A DNA stretch of 64,000 nt from Paralvinella palmiformis (taxonomy: Eukaryota > Annelida > Polychaeta > Terebellida > Alvinellidae). The stretch's first letter is position 1, and the number at the start of each line of letters is the position of its first letter. The stretch lies in NCBI GenBank assembly GCA_025642065.1, contig JAODUP010000586.1:186001-250000 (forward strand), written 5' to 3'. The notes under the pieces were generated by a model, which saw only the letters and a program-made list of their open reading frames with translations, had not been told where the DNA came from and did not search any database. The translations under genes and the position numbers were made by a program. Of the stretch, positions 8,601-19,754 are shown piece by piece.

Positions 8601-11536
8601 CCGTATAAAATTGTTGTTCTGCATTTGGGATGGGGGGTGGAGTTGCATGCCCATAAACATAATTGTGATCAATAATAATAATATTTCTAGTGCAAACTTT
8701 TTAAAGGATGCTTGAAGATGTTAGGTCAATAAGATTGCTTAGTTATTTTTTAATCTTCATAACAGTTATTAAATTATAAAGAATACATATATATATATGT
8801 GTAGTGTATTGAATATGAAAATATCGGTTATAATTCTAAACCTCATTATGTGAATTTTAACCGCTATTATGTTGAAACACTTTTTGATTATTATGCTATT
8901 CAATTCATTGTGCTGAATTTATAAGCAAATTGGACTAGATATGTTTGCTGTATTAACATTATAATATTAGATATAGAAGCCACTCACTCAGTCTGAGTGT
9001 TCTACTTTGTATTCTTTTTTTGTAGGCTTGATTTATTATCCGTATGATCCAGTATTGCTACAGTCAGTTGGAAACCCTTTCATATTTAGATGTGTTGATG
9101 GTTTGTTTATTGATGGTAATGATAAAGGCCTGTCAAAATTTCTCTACAGGTAAGTAATGTAATTTATTATTATTACAGTGATCTTTAATATTATTAGTCA
9201 GCGAGATTATTAGTATATTAGAGCAATGGGAATGCCTTCATGATTGTATCTAATATTAGATGGTTTTTGTGTTGACAGAGATGTAATCTGTCATTCTTTT
9301 GATCTTTCTGGATAAATAGATATGGCGGAGTACTTGAAAGTATAACCATGTCAAACTAGTTCTTTAAAAAGTACCTTGACTTCGAGTAAAAGCTGTATGT
9401 ATTCCTTTCATGATTTAAGTGAAAGCTTTCAGAATAAAGCACCTGTCTCATTCAGTTCAATATTATTACATTCGACTGTGCCTAGAATTTTCCATGTGGC
9501 AATTGTGTATTTGGTCTGGCAGGCCATTCTCTGTTAAACATACTGCCATAAGAAATTTGAATTGCTTTGCATCACACACTATTTATCTATCCATTAAGGT
9601 CATGTGCTGGAAGAGACAGACTTGGACCTTTTGATCTTTGTGATAAGACGTGGCTTACGGTGTATCCAAAGAATCCATTAGCCGTTGGCCAGTACGTTAA
9701 TAACCATAACAAAGGTAGCATATTATCAGTTATGACTGGATGTGAATGATGCCGACTATTAGAACAATTGTCTGTTTTTGGACTGTATTCCCGATTTAAA
9801 TTAAACACAGACAAATATGGGAGAGGGAATTGAGAGAACTGTTTGGATATATATTGAGTTGCTTAACATTTTTAAAAGCTTTATTCTGATGTTTTGCACA
9901 TTTTATTAAAAAAAAAGTTGAAATGTACATTTAGCCTGCATCTTTTATCTTAATTGTTACTTACACATAAATAATTAACTGCAGTAAAGTTGTAATAATT
10001 AATGTCAACATATCAGATCATGGCGATTGTAAGAGCATCTTCATTAATGTCACTCTTCCCCCCTCATATTCCATTCAAGAGGGCTTGTCTCGGTGACCCA
10101 GAGAGCTATGCCAGCAGGAGCTTTGGCGTCTGTTAGGGACACCCCAGCTTGTGAAATGTGTTTCATTATAGAAATTAAATCAGTCACTTTTCTGAATAAC
10201 CGGTTTGACCTTCTAGATGTGTAATGACCAAAGTCAATGGAAACTGTGGAAGGGACAACTATAAACTTATTTAAAATATTTCGCTGATAATCAGATAGTC
10301 ACATATGACTGTTTTGGTAAAGAGAGACCCTATCTTGGCATAGATTTTTTACTGCATTAAGCACCTACATCAACAGTGCCATGGCTTCTACTAACTTTTG
10401 TTCATATCTATATGAGAGGACAATTTAAGAGAAATTGCAACATTGTTTGAACAGAATGCTCTAGATGGAATTTTCTGGGAAATATAGGTATGAAAGTTAT
10501 TTTAGTAGGAATTCCAAGTCATTAATACAACTTGTACCTATTACATAAAACATATATATATATATATGCGTGTGTAGTAAAATATAACATTTATATGATA
10601 CTGTCATCTGGAATGGACACATTCATTGATGGTGTTGACATCTTACATTTTCATAGCCAATGATGTGTGGTATATACTGTCAAGTTTCATCTGTAATACA
10701 TACGTTCTGTCCATAATCTCCACTTATTTTAGCCAATGTTGTTAGATACTGCAGCAAATATCATGCTGATGGTTACAAATTTGGTTTTTATTACTAGCTT
10801 GGTATTATGGCAGATGAGGCATTGTTTGTCTCAGTTTTCTAAACAAGCGAAGGCTCCTTTATGGTTAATGTAAACTAATGGCATATAAATTAATTATTTA
10901 TGGTCTATTACATAATAACATGACTAACACGTCCATTTCTTAAGGTTTCTTGTCATTCTTTATATCCTTGTAGATTTCCCTGCAAATGTGTGTTATCAGG
11001 AATGTAACCTGCCTACAGAATTTGCTCTCCATTTACGCCAGTATGTGCCAAATGTATTCTACAGAACACCAGACATGCTCCAGTGAGTATACTAAATTGT
11101 AAACGTACACAATCTCAATCAAGGTAAACAAAACCATTCCTAGGCATTCTGTAAAAGCTCTGATTTGTAATTTTTATTCTTAACCAGTGATGTAGACGTA
11201 ATCCTGTTAAAGTTGGCAGCACACTTTCAACTGATACGATCAGATTCCAGTGTGGCCTGGGTCTGTAAGATGTTTCATTCATCAGAAAAACTTAACCAAA
11301 TAATCTTATTGCTTATGAGAATAGCCCCATGGCCATATGTGACTAGCATCAAGACTAAACAAAGCATTTGGTCATTTAACCAATGACAGATTATATAATT
11401 TGATTCTAGAAACATACGACTTTATCGAGCTGATTCGATACATTTCAGATGTGTGCGTATGGTGGCGTTAGTGTCTCTGAGAGAGATTGCTCAAGGAGAG
11501 GAACTCTTTTCCTCATACTTTACCATGATACACTAG
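5536..11536 (+). CDS. SETD9: SET domain-containing protein 9
   Basis: Predicted SET-domain protein of the SETD9 family, a presumed lysine methyltransferase whose substrate is poorly defined. Exons: 5536-5612, 7083-7238, 8414-8592, 9026-9149, 9599-9714, 10974-11082 and 11449-11536. They sum to 849 nt, or 282 residues plus TAG; the human protein is about 300. N-terminus: RQYRYRFVPWLALNL, the family signature. SET motifs: GCGTGVIVTKG near residues 115-125, GNPFIFRCVDGLFIDGNDKG in exon 4, AVGQYVNN at 207-214 (the NH-type cofactor-binding motif) and GEELFSSYF at 270-278. All exon phases agree with no frame breaks. Intron 1 has a GC donor. Introns carry a SINE and a pogo-like element. An alternative acceptor for exon 3 at 8354 would add 20 in-frame residues. 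Confidence 0.95.
6520..6782 (-). mobile_element. tRNA-derived SINE family A with 3' extension (SETD9 intron 1)
   Basis: On the minus strand the head contains ATGGTCTATTGGTAGC (A box) and GTGTTTGAATCTCGG (degenerate B box), then ATCTGAAGG, TTTGACTTCAC, a GGCCATTT-type block ending at CTGTAAAACACC, and a downstream module CTTTAAATCATGGATGG. The same order occurs at 25841-26160, and the last module differs only slightly. Confidence 0.75.
7083..7238 (+). CDS. SETD9: SETD9 exon 2
   Basis: Acceptor CATGTGTTTCAG ends at 7082. The first base completes an Arg codon begun in exon 1, then SVRAVDGSTDDKLIPDNDV follows. Donor GTATGA at 7239, phase 2. 156 nt. Confidence 0.93.
7477..8319. mobile_element. 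pogo/Tigger-like non-autonomous DNA element (SETD9 intron 2)
   Basis: The left terminus CAGTAGGTCCCGGCAATTAA and the inverted right terminus CCGTAGGTCCCAGCCAATAA match at about 20 of 24 positions. TA lies on both outer sides (7475-7476 and 8320-8321), as expected for TA-targeting Tc1/mariner-pogo elements. The 843 bp between contain no long ORF, so it is a deleted or miniature derivative. Confidence 0.65.
8414..8592 (+). CDS. SETD9: SETD9 exon 3
   Basis: The preferred acceptor, in a long T-rich tract ending TTTTTTATAG, ends at 8413; donor GTAATA starts at 8593. The exon begins SLKEHQAAPVDMIHKR and ends VAMYPG. A second in-frame acceptor ending at 8353 would prepend 20 residues that lack family similarity. 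Confidence 0.85.
9026..9149 (+). CDS. SETD9: SETD9 exon 4
   Basis: Acceptor TTTTTTTGTAG ends at 9025 and donor GTAAGT starts at 9150. Encodes LIYYPYDPVLLQSVGNPFIF then RCVDGLFIDGNDKG, a strongly conserved SETD9 block. 124 nt. Confidence 0.95.
9599..9714 (+). CDS. SETD9: SETD9 exon 5
   Basis: Acceptor CTATCCATTAAG ends at 9598 and donor GTAGCA starts at 9715. Encodes SCAGRDRLGPFDLCDKTWL and AVGQYVNNHNK. The YVNN segment (residues 211-214) aligns with the SET-domain NH motif. 116 nt. Confidence 0.94.
10974..11082 (+). CDS. SETD9: SETD9 exon 6
   Basis: Acceptor TATCCTTGTAG ends at 10973 and donor GTGAGT starts at 11083. Encodes FPANVCYQECNLPTEF through FYRTPDMLQ. 109 nt. Confidence 0.94.
11449..11536 (+). 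CDS. SETD9: SETD9 exon 7 with stop
   Basis: Acceptor GATACATTTCAG ends at 11448. Encodes CVRMVALVSLREIAQGEELF and SSYFTMIH, stop TAG 11534-11536. GEELFSSY is the post-N-motif element at the end of the SET fold. Confidence 0.95.
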
Positions 11537-11640
11537 CTGCAAGTCCATACATATCTCTTTACCCCATTAACTTGTGCACTATTTTTTAATGTTATTTTGG
11601 GCTTGTTTACTCTGCAATTTATTTATCTAAACTATAAAGA

Positions 11641-11646
11641 AATAAA
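11641..11646 (+). promoter_or_regulatory. SETD9 polyadenylation signal AATAAA
   Basis: Canonical AATAAA 104 nt after the SETD9 stop, the first such hexamer downstream. Confidence 0.6.
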
Positions 11647-11659
11647 AGTTTGCTATAGA

Positions 11660-12833
11660 ATGCACTACCATGATTTTAGTGTGTGTAAAAACCAAATTCC
11701 ACATACACTTCTGTCTACATATATAGAAGAAGTATGATACGACTAAAGCGTATTTATTCTGCCACTACATGATATAAATAGTTATATACCAAAAGTACAA
11801 AAGAGTACACTTAAATGTTGTAAAGCATTTGACTATAATATTTATCATGAACAACCAACACATGCCATGCGACTAGTACGTCTCAGTTAGTCATACAAAA
11901 TGAACGCTATATAACATTTCTGAACAATGCAGTCCGATACAGGATTGAGTAAATAATGTATTGCACCATAAATGACAATTCAAATACAGAAATCCATCAT
12001 CATATTGTCCCCTATGGATTCAGGCTTTAAGATTGACACAATATATGTCCCTGGATCTATTTAAAGGCAACTGAAAAACACTATGTGAATCCTTTGTGAC
12101 TCTATATATTAGTAAACCATATCGAATTATTATAATAAACTTGTTTTTTTATTAATATTTTCTTATTGAAAACAAATCTTACATGATATATATATATATA
12201 TATATATAGGGATTATAGTAATGTAATGCAAAGATCCATGTTAGGATTCAAATCTAATTCATATCCATGTTTGTGGGACACTACAATAAGGTATTGCCTT
12301 TAGCTCATTTGTCCCTGGTGTGCCAAGGCACAAAGAAGTCTTCCAAGATACATAAATGTGTATTCATTTAATTGGGAAAACAACTCCAGGTTTACACGTC
12401 TTTCTTTTACTCTTGTGAGTTGTGACCCAGGCTGAGCCATCTTTCTAAAGACCTGTGTAATATTTTGTCTTAAATACCTTTATCTTATACAGTACATTCA
12501 AAAAGTGCACTTAAAATAGGATGGATAATATAACTATTATTCAGTACAGTTACAATAGAGAAGAATTAACATATTAGCTATTCATAAAAAACTTAAGAAA
12601 GTAAACAATTAAACATGTTTGACTCATTCTGCGATGCCTTCAACAATGATTTTACATAATTCTCCACAAATAGCATCTGTTGGCAATGTTTCTCTTGAAC
12701 ACAAATCGTGTTCAAATTACATCGGAATATATGACAGTAATGGTGTTCTGGACTTTCTTCAATGAATCTACTGAAAGCTACAAAACACTAACATCTTGAT
12801 TTGCTACCTTAAAAACCACACCTATTTGTGATG
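11660..12833. other. Convergent intergenic/3'UTR region between SETD9 and C1orf198-like
   Basis: AT-rich, with a short (TA)n at 12186-12209 and no coding signal. The 3'UTR of the minus-strand gene must lie in its right-hand part. TTTATT at 12148-12153 and 11753-11758 are AATAAA on the minus strand and are candidate poly(A) signals for that gene. Confidence 0.5.
12148..12153 (-). promoter_or_regulatory. Candidate poly(A) signal of the C1orf198-like gene
   Basis: AATAAA on the minus strand, about 680 nt beyond the stop codon at 12834. A further AATAAA lies at 11753-11758; use is undetermined. Confidence 0.35.
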
Positions 12834-12890
12834 TTACCAGTTATCAAGAAAATCAAATCCACTGCTGATAGTTGGCTTGGTAGTCTTCAG
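12834..12890 (-). CDS. C1orf198: C1orf198-like terminal exon (conserved C-terminus)
   Basis: Acceptor TATTTGCATTGCAG precedes the exon (minus). It encodes LKTTKPTISSGFDFLDNW then TAA at 12836-12834. The octapeptide GFDFLDNW is the family's C-terminal hallmark and confirms the gene model. Confidence 0.92.
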   Translation of the reverse strand: MKTTKPTISSGFDFLDNW

Positions 12891-14687
12891 CTGCAATGCA
12901 AATATACACTTTCCATGATAGAGATTATTCAGATTAATCATGTTAACTTATCCACTTGCTTCATATTGAACAGAAGTGGCAATAGTAAATATAAATGATA
13001 AGATATATATATATATATATAAGAATATCTCTAATACATGTCAAACTACTGACCTGATCATCATCTTTGTCAGCACCGTCATCATTACTCGCAGTGCAGT
13101 TCAGATTCACAGTAGCATCGAGGACACTAGCTGAAGTAGGCTGAACACATATTACACTATCACTGACTGGCTTCTCATCAAATGGCTCACCAACCAGCAA
13201 ATCTTGGCCAGCCGAGTCGTCTTCAAGTCCAGGCGAAGAACCAAACTGCAGACTGATATCAGGGAAAAGGAAACCGGTTGCAGTCTGACCAGAAATAGAC
13301 TCCCTGAAATCTTCGACGAAAACTGGTGACACCTGCTCACCATAGCTACCGTTATAATCCAGTTTCTCGTCGATCAAGCAGAATTCGGCCTCGGATTTGG
13401 GCTCTTTGGCTTTCGAGGAACGCTTCTTGTTGCCGGTGGCCGAGACCTTCTGAGTACCGTTATCACTGGTCACGCAAGAGGAGATCGAATCCTTTGTTTG
13501 ACCTCTCGATGAGCTAGAGGGTGAATCAACCAACAGAAGGTTATCGTCGCTGTCAGTAAAGTAGTTTTCGTAGTGCGCGGAGGACACTTCTTCTGTCGAT
13601 CCGGTGATTACGCTGAGTTCCTCGTCCTTCTCGTTGTCGTCCATTTTTCTGGACAAGAACTTCAAACTCAGCTCACTGAACTCATCTAGCGCACTGTCGG
13701 CTTTTGCAATCGTCCTCCTCACCACGTCGTGCACAGTCTGATGATATTGGTAATGACCAGAATCGTGTTCTAAAGAAGGCGAGTCTTCTCGCCCATCGTG
13801 CTTCGTTTGGTCTGTGGGTATGTCGCAGTCTGCCAAGGTCAAATCTTGCTGACTCTGTAACAAGAAGTAATCAAGTGACGTAATCCTTCTTGAAATCTAA
13901 ATTGATCTGTTCTATCAACTATGATTAATTTATATATTAGCATTACAGAGTCGCAACTCATCCAATTGCTAGAGACACGATGTTGTACAATGGCTGACAA
14001 TAATATTTTAGCATATTGTAAACAATCCCAAAGATACAGCCTTATCAGCCAACTAATCAACATATGACTGTACTAAAGAGAGTACACTGCTCTAATATGA
14101 ATTTTTTCATGATGGCCAACTGAATATAATAACTGGTCAATTAGATTCCACCTACCCTTGTCATCCAAGAGAACGGGCCAGAATGTTCATCTCGCCAAGT
14201 AATTAACTGGAGGGGAAGAGAGAACATTGCATATGATAACAATCCCCATAGTCATAATAAATCTAAAAATAATGGTTATACTTATAATGGAAAGTGGAAC
14301 TGAACTAAAACCGAATTCTCGCTAAAACTATAAAAGCATCAAAATATAATTCAGTAATAGGAAGCCACAAAAACTCAGCAAAGCCAAAGGGAATTTAGGT
14401 TGAATTACGTTATCGTTCTGATTGTCGGCAGCTATCAATTCGCCACAATTGATCTTCATCATGGGGAACATCTCCGGAGTCTCCTCCTTCTCCACATTCA
14501 CATACTTCTGACGAATACTATCGTCGATGATATATTTGTTAAACAACTCCGCTTGCTCGTCTTCGCTCAGTCTATTCCAACTCTCCTCGCCGAACGAGTT
14601 CTTTACGTTTTCTTTGTCGTTCCAGATCTTCCGCGTGATGGAATTCAGCGACCTGAAATACCCGTCTATGTCTTCCACGGTCGTCAT
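12834..14687 (-). CDS. C1orf198: C1orf198-like protein (DUF4706 family)
   Basis: Function unknown; conserved animal family. Minus-strand exons 14687-14409 (residues 1-93), 13854-13054 (94-360) and 12890-12834 (361-378 and stop), all joined in phase 0. Two ends identify the family. The N-terminal block YFRSLNSITRKIWNDKENV and the following SWNRLSEDEQAELFNKYI match the DUF4706 core. The last residues GFDFLDNW match the invariant vertebrate C-terminus. The central exon is acidic, Ser/Asp-rich and apparently disordered, with runs such as SPSSSS and DDGADKDDD. It contains a basic patch, GNKKRSSKAKEPK, that could be a nuclear signal (inference). No signal peptide or membrane span. The human protein is 327 residues, so this one is somewhat longer in the middle. 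An extra small exon between exons 1 and 2 cannot be excluded. Confidence 0.9.
13054..13854 (-). CDS. C1orf198: C1orf198-like exon 2 (acidic, low-complexity middle)
   Basis: Acceptor ACTTCTTGTTACAG ends at 13855 (minus) and donor GTCAGT starts at 13053. Exactly 267 codons, starting SQQDLTLADCD and ending ADKDDDQ. Noticeably richer in GC than its surroundings, as expected for coding sequence. Confidence 0.88.
14409..14687 (-). CDS. C1orf198: C1orf198-like exon 1 (DUF4706 core)
   Basis: ATG at 14687 and donor GTAATT beginning at 14408 (minus), phase 0 after ...ADNQNDN. Reading through the donor gives a hydrophobic tail ending at a stop, with no family similarity. This supports splicing here. 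Confidence 0.85.
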
Positions 14688-14754
14688 TTCGGCGAGTGTC
14701 TTCTGGTTTCTTTACGATCGCTCTAAAGTCTAATCAGAACGCCACACCGACAGT

Positions 14755-15690
14755 CAGTGAGACCCGACTTACTTAAGTTGGTTGGGGTGTCACGGTAAAT
14801 GTTATAGCCAAATGTCACAATGTGTTTACTGATAGAATTCCATCTAACACCTACATAGTAATGCAGAAATGTAAGCTATACAATGATGAACACCACCAGG
14901 CACTGAATTCATCTAATAATAATAATAATAGTGTTTTCTTTGTTTTTGTAAATGATTTCTTAAAGCTTCCTGTTTTATAATGTTTATACGCTAGATGTCA
15001 GCACCAATTCGTGGCTCATTTGTGTCACTAGATGGCGCGTCTATCTCTTTTTCTATCTATATCTACAGTTAAGAATTTTATATTGCACTGCATTTAAGTA
15101 CAGGACATCTTTGGTGGAGTTATATAAATAGCAGTTAAATTCTTTTAACTGCATGGAAAAAGGCCCTTGCCCTCCCCCCAACAGAACAAACAAACAACAA
15201 CACACTAACTTAAACTAGGATGTCAGAAGAAAATTACTTAATTATATCTACACACACGCACACACACACACCGTATATAAAGATCCAATATATTTATTCA
15301 TAATAGTCATTAGATATACATTGCATGTATGTGTGTATATGTTTATGTATGGTTACATGTATGTATGCATACATACATACATACATACATACATACATAG
15401 CAACACCCTTTATCGATAACTGTTTCATTTGCCTTTTGAACAAGTAAAGAGACAACGTTGTACAGCTCATTATTTAACCCTATACAACATCTTAGACCAT
15501 CATTAAATTGTTAGTACAATCCAGTTGTTATTTTGCTTTACATAGCTGCATTCAAAAATATATAAATAACGAAAAACAATTATTTTTCTATATCTATAAT
15601 GAAGCCTCTGAATTTTTCTTTCATATATCAAAGTGACTGCCGAGAAAAAAGACTACGTTTTCTAAACAAAATACCGCTTATTCAAGGATT
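14755..15690. other. Upstream region of C1orf198-like gene with simple repeats
   Basis: Contains the likely promoter (unmapped), a short (AAT)n near 14916, a CA tract at 15251-15275 and a (CATA)n tract at 15363-15399. No coding signal. Confidence 0.5.
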
Positions 15691-16070
15691 TTTGGGTATT
15701 AATGCTCTGAGCCAGTGCCACCATATAAATGTAACCAAAACGCACACTAACCGTGCCAGATATCAGGCTTATTTCAGATTCGGGCACCTCCGTGGTCTAA
15801 CGGTAGTGTTGGATTACAGATCACACTACCACTAGTGTTCGAATCTCGGTGTGGGCATATCTGAAGGGTGTTTCATCTTTGACTTTGCTTCATTACCGTT
15901 ACAGGTAACTCGGCTCATTTAATCTACTAGCTATGTGCCCCAAAGTGGCCGTAAAACATCAATCAATCAACCTTAGTATCCCAATGTAAGAAAGTCATTG
16001 CGTTATTGTAACATGTTTTACTGGACGAGCTTAGTTATCTATAGTCGAGAATCTGTATTATTTTCCTTTT
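15690..16070 (+). repeat. Repeat R1, 3' portion, interrupted by a SINE
   Basis: Flanks such as TAATGCTCTGAGCC, CGTGCCAGATATC and CCAATGTAAGAAAGT align with 40260-40400 and 53035-53150. The alignment is interrupted at 15781-15970 by a family A SINE. Confidence 0.7.
15781..15970 (+). mobile_element. tRNA-derived SINE, family A, nested in R1
   Basis: CCTCCGTGGTCTAACGGTAG (A box), GTGTTCGAATCTCGG (B box), the body GGGTGTTTCATCTTTGAC, and the tail GGCCGTAAAACATCAATCAA. Comparison with uninterrupted R1 copies places both ends. This copy lacks the 3' module seen after other family A copies. Confidence 0.85.
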
Positions 16071-16374
16071 ATGCCGTCGTGTGAAATACCTTCTATTAAT
16101 TCTTGCAACAAAACTCGATGGGTTTATACTCCTGGAGGAGTTTGTTACTCCAGTAAACATCTCCTTGTGTATTAAGCTGCGGGTAGAGTTTTCCCCTATA
16201 ATGTAAGTAATTACGTTATTATTATTAAGCCTGTTCAAAAGCGCTGTTTACTATCATATAGGAACATTATTTGATTCGCAGATATCTATCTGATATCCGC
16301 TGTTCTCGATTATAGTTCGAATAGATCACGCGGATAGGCGCTTTAATTTAGATCCCACCACACTTATTTACATA

Positions 16375-17050
16375 TGCAAAGGCACTTTAAATTAGGCGTG
16401 AATGAACGTTCACTTAGTGATGAATTTGAGTGTTTGAGGATTAGCTGGTAGGTTTGAGTAAATCATAGTATTTACCCAGGATTGAGGCAATATTTCCATT
16501 GTACAGTATTGATACATAATTGTTTAGCTTAGTCACATCGCTGATTCTCTATATATATAGGTAGCGTACACGACATAGCTTAGACGTGTGTTAAACTGAA
16601 ACTCTTGTGTTGGTTGGCGTCCATAAAAGGCATAACTTGGATATAGTTAGGATACGTTTAGCTTTTCGAACCCAGAATGGAGCTGAGATCAGCGTCTGTG
16701 ATATCGACACGTTTTATGTATAGGTTACCTTTGAGCCACAGAAAATTACTGTTGAATGTAAACTGTGCCGCCCAAGTAGTTATCTTGTATATGCGTTAAC
16801 TTACTGTTGAATCACATGCACGTCTTAGCTGTGAGCTTTGGCTTCAAATGGTACTTGTTGCACGCACTCCCGCTTTTTGTACGTAGCCTACATACAACGG
16901 CTTCCCCGTGGGCGTGACATATTTGTCACGTACGAAAAGCGGATTAGCTGGTCCCCATAGGTTGATGAGTAGCCCAAACACCTTTAGGTCTACGTATGTG
17001 TGGAGGGTTACGTTTTTATATATTTAAATTTATATATGTATTGATTTTAA
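16375..17050 (+). repeat. Repeat R1 copy at 16.4-17.05 kb
   Basis: Shares CAGAAAATTACTGTTGAATG, CGCTTTTTGTACGTAGCC and CATATTTGTCACGTACGAAA with copies at 39.9 kb and 52.6 kb. It continues after the LINE insert with ATGGAGGTATAG at 17823-17875. No conserved ORF recognised. Confidence 0.75.
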
Positions 17051-17055
17051 TTGTG

Positions 17056-17823
17056 CATCATCTTGGTGTTACAAATGTTCGCGATTTTAATTTCAGAAAA
17101 CATATTTATCTGATATGTCGCTCCTACTTCTATCATATTCGTGATCTTCGCCGTATTCGTCACTATATTTCTCTTTCAGTCGCCAAAACCCTTGCTACAT
17201 CATTCATTACTATAGTAGGCTTGATTACTGCAACTCTCTTCTTTATAACATTGCATCTAAGGATATTGCAAAACTTCATTGTGTTCAGAACTGCTTAGCT
17301 AAAGTTGTCACACGTCTTCTCGGTTTTCTCATTCTGTGCCACTGCTGAAATCACTGCATTGGCCCCCTGTTCAATCTCGTATGATTTCCAAGCTCTGTAC
17401 AATTGCCTATATTTGTTGTTCTTCCGGAGAACTTTCCTACCTATTTTCCATACTTTCTTTAGCACCCAAGCCCACAGAACTCCGTTCATCTGGTTTTCAC
17501 TTGTTGTCTGTTTCTAGGGTTAAAACTAATGCTGGTACTCGTGCTGTTTCAGTTCCTGTCCCTACTCTTTGGAAATCACTCCCTGAATATTTCTTAAGTC
17601 ATCAAATAGCATAGTTTCTTTCCGTCACCATTTGAAAACTCACCTTTTCAGACTTGCATATCCCTCCTACGTTTTTACTGCATCCGATCATTTGTTGTTG
17701 AATTTTGCAGTGTATCTGGACTATGAATTTTCCCAACCTTGTAATGCGTGCGCCACTGAGCGCGATTCTTTTAGAGGATATTAGCGGTATAGAAGTTTAT
17801 TATTATTATTATTATTATTATTA
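17056..17823 (+). mobile_element. Degenerate LINE 3' end (CR1/L2/Rex1-like), inserted in R1
   Basis: Encodes, with frameshifts, the C-terminal part of a non-LTR reverse transcriptase: LDYCNSLLYNIASKDIAKLH from 17220, then PLLKSLHWPPVQSRM, SYLFSILSLAPKPTELRSSG and TRAVSVPVPTLWKSLP in another frame. It ends in the typical TATAGAAGTTTATTATTATT tail. It is 5'-truncated, frameshifted and inactive. R1 sequence resumes directly after the tail. Confidence 0.85.
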
Positions 17824-17875
17824 ATGGAGGTATAGATTTTAAAGAATTTAAAGGTGTTGATGCTTTGAGCCTGTG

Positions 17876-18400
17876 CTACACACACACCCACACACGCGCG
17901 TGCACACACAGGCATACGCACTCACTCTTTTAGGCTTTATTTTATTTACCTATGCGGTCCTTCAATTCTTGGGGGTGGTGGTAATTATATCATAAAGTAT
18001 ACTTTAATAACTCCAAGATAAAGATGTAAATTATGTCATAACGTTCCGGTCTCTGCGTCCTTATATCAGCAGAATCACGAGCAACATGACGTTTAATTCC
18101 CGTAACTAATTTAAACCGAAAAACAATGCTTGCGGGATCATGGTTGAAAACAATCATATTTATTTAATTTAAATCAGTTATATTCTGTTCTAAAAAATGT
18201 GAAATCTGTTGTAATACTTTTGCTCCTCATTGTGAAATTGATAAATACACACCTTGAAGATTAATACAACCATCTCTGATTTTCACTAAATGATCATATA
18301 TATATATGATTCTTACAAAGCAACATGTAAACACTGTAGGATGTTTATATCGGTATTATACATGTAACCGTATATTGATGAAGAATCACGTTCTTGTTTG
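17876..18400. other. AT-rich non-coding stretch
   Basis: A CA/CG tract at 17878-17915, then unique-looking AT-rich sequence. No gene seen. Confidence 0.4.
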
Positions 18401-18404
18401 TGTT

Positions 18405-18530
18405 ATACACATTGTAATCATGATTACTTTACAATGTAATCGTAAATAATTACATCCAGAATGAATGTAATCATGGTATTCTCAAGTAATCGTAATCGAT
18501 TACCTTGGTCCTGTAATCGCCCCAACCCTG
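18405..18530 (-). mobile_element. hAT-like transposon terminus
   Basis: Read on the minus strand it starts CAGGGTTGGGGCGATTACAG and continues with repeated GATTAC/GTAATC words. This is the pattern of many animal hAT termini (CAGGG start, short inverted GTAATC motifs). The opposite end was not found. Confidence 0.35.
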
Positions 18531-18556
18531 ATATATATATATATATATATATATAT

Positions 18557-19702
18557 TGCAGGGTAAGCAACCCTCGACCTATCAGTTAAATGTTGCTCTA
18601 CTTATATACTCATACCCATTTTAACTCATTTGTTTTTTTAAATGAACAGAAAGGTGTAAATATTTTCGGCGGTCACAAATTAACATTTTGTTTATCATGT
18701 CGATCCGAAAAGTCCACGGTTTAACCTTGGATAATTTGTGATCACCTCAAATCATAAACCTGGTTAATTGTATCCGGCGAATATTTGTAAACTGGAGATA
18801 CATTTAAAACAAGAATAGAATATCTACAACGATATATCCCCCCCCATTGGTGTATTTAAGTCCTGTCGTAATTATAAGTGTGTTCCTTGTGTGAGTATGC
18901 CTAGATACCATATCGACTGAATACAAAATTAGCTGAATTGACCAAATAACAATTTAACCGTTTCGTTTACCCTAGACTTTCTTTTACTTTTTATACAATG
19001 TAAATATTTCGTTTTCTTTACATCACCAAGCGAAATTAACTAAACCGGACACTCTACTTGTGGACAGCCTAGACGCTCTTCAGAGATATCCGATGAAGAA
19101 CCTGCACTAACTAGCCATAAATGTGTCTGTGGGCAGATCTTAGCCGAAGAATGAATTCCTAATTGTTATCGTTCTACGCCGTCGAATGAAGTGTTCGTGT
19201 TGTAGAATGGCTAGTTGTTTCATTAACTGATGTATGCCCTCGTAAGGAATGACGACCGAGGCGTCAGCTTTTCTCTCAGCTAATGAACCTGGTCTGAGCA
19301 AATTGATCGTGGTATTGACGTTACGTGTTCGTTGAATGTCTTGGACTGTAGGTTTAACTTCTCGGGATTGGAACCTTCTCCATCCGGTATACGAGCGTTT
19401 CGGTGAGACTATATCCCGAACAGATCCATTGTATTCCCTTAAACGTAGCTCAACATCGTGCTTGGGTATTCTACTGTTTATACCGTTTTATTGTTATCTG
19501 ATTGTTTCTTAGTTGTTATTTTGGAGATGTTTTCTGCCCATTTAAGACAATTGTTGATATCTTGTTGTCTCAGTTGGCGGTAATTAGTGGACGAGGATTC
19601 TATTGTATTACTTATATATGATACATTTGTATCGATTGAAACCAGCGCTAATAGACATAGCGTGACATATAATTCAGTTGAGGGTTGAAATTATTGTTCC
19701 TT

Positions 19703-19754
<52 letters not shown>

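Noticed and set aside
14328..14408. Extension of C1orf198-like exon 1 to its in-frame stop with a hydrophobic tail
   Set aside because: A good GT donor at 14408 precedes it, and the phase-matched second exon and conserved C-terminus show splicing. The tail has no homology.
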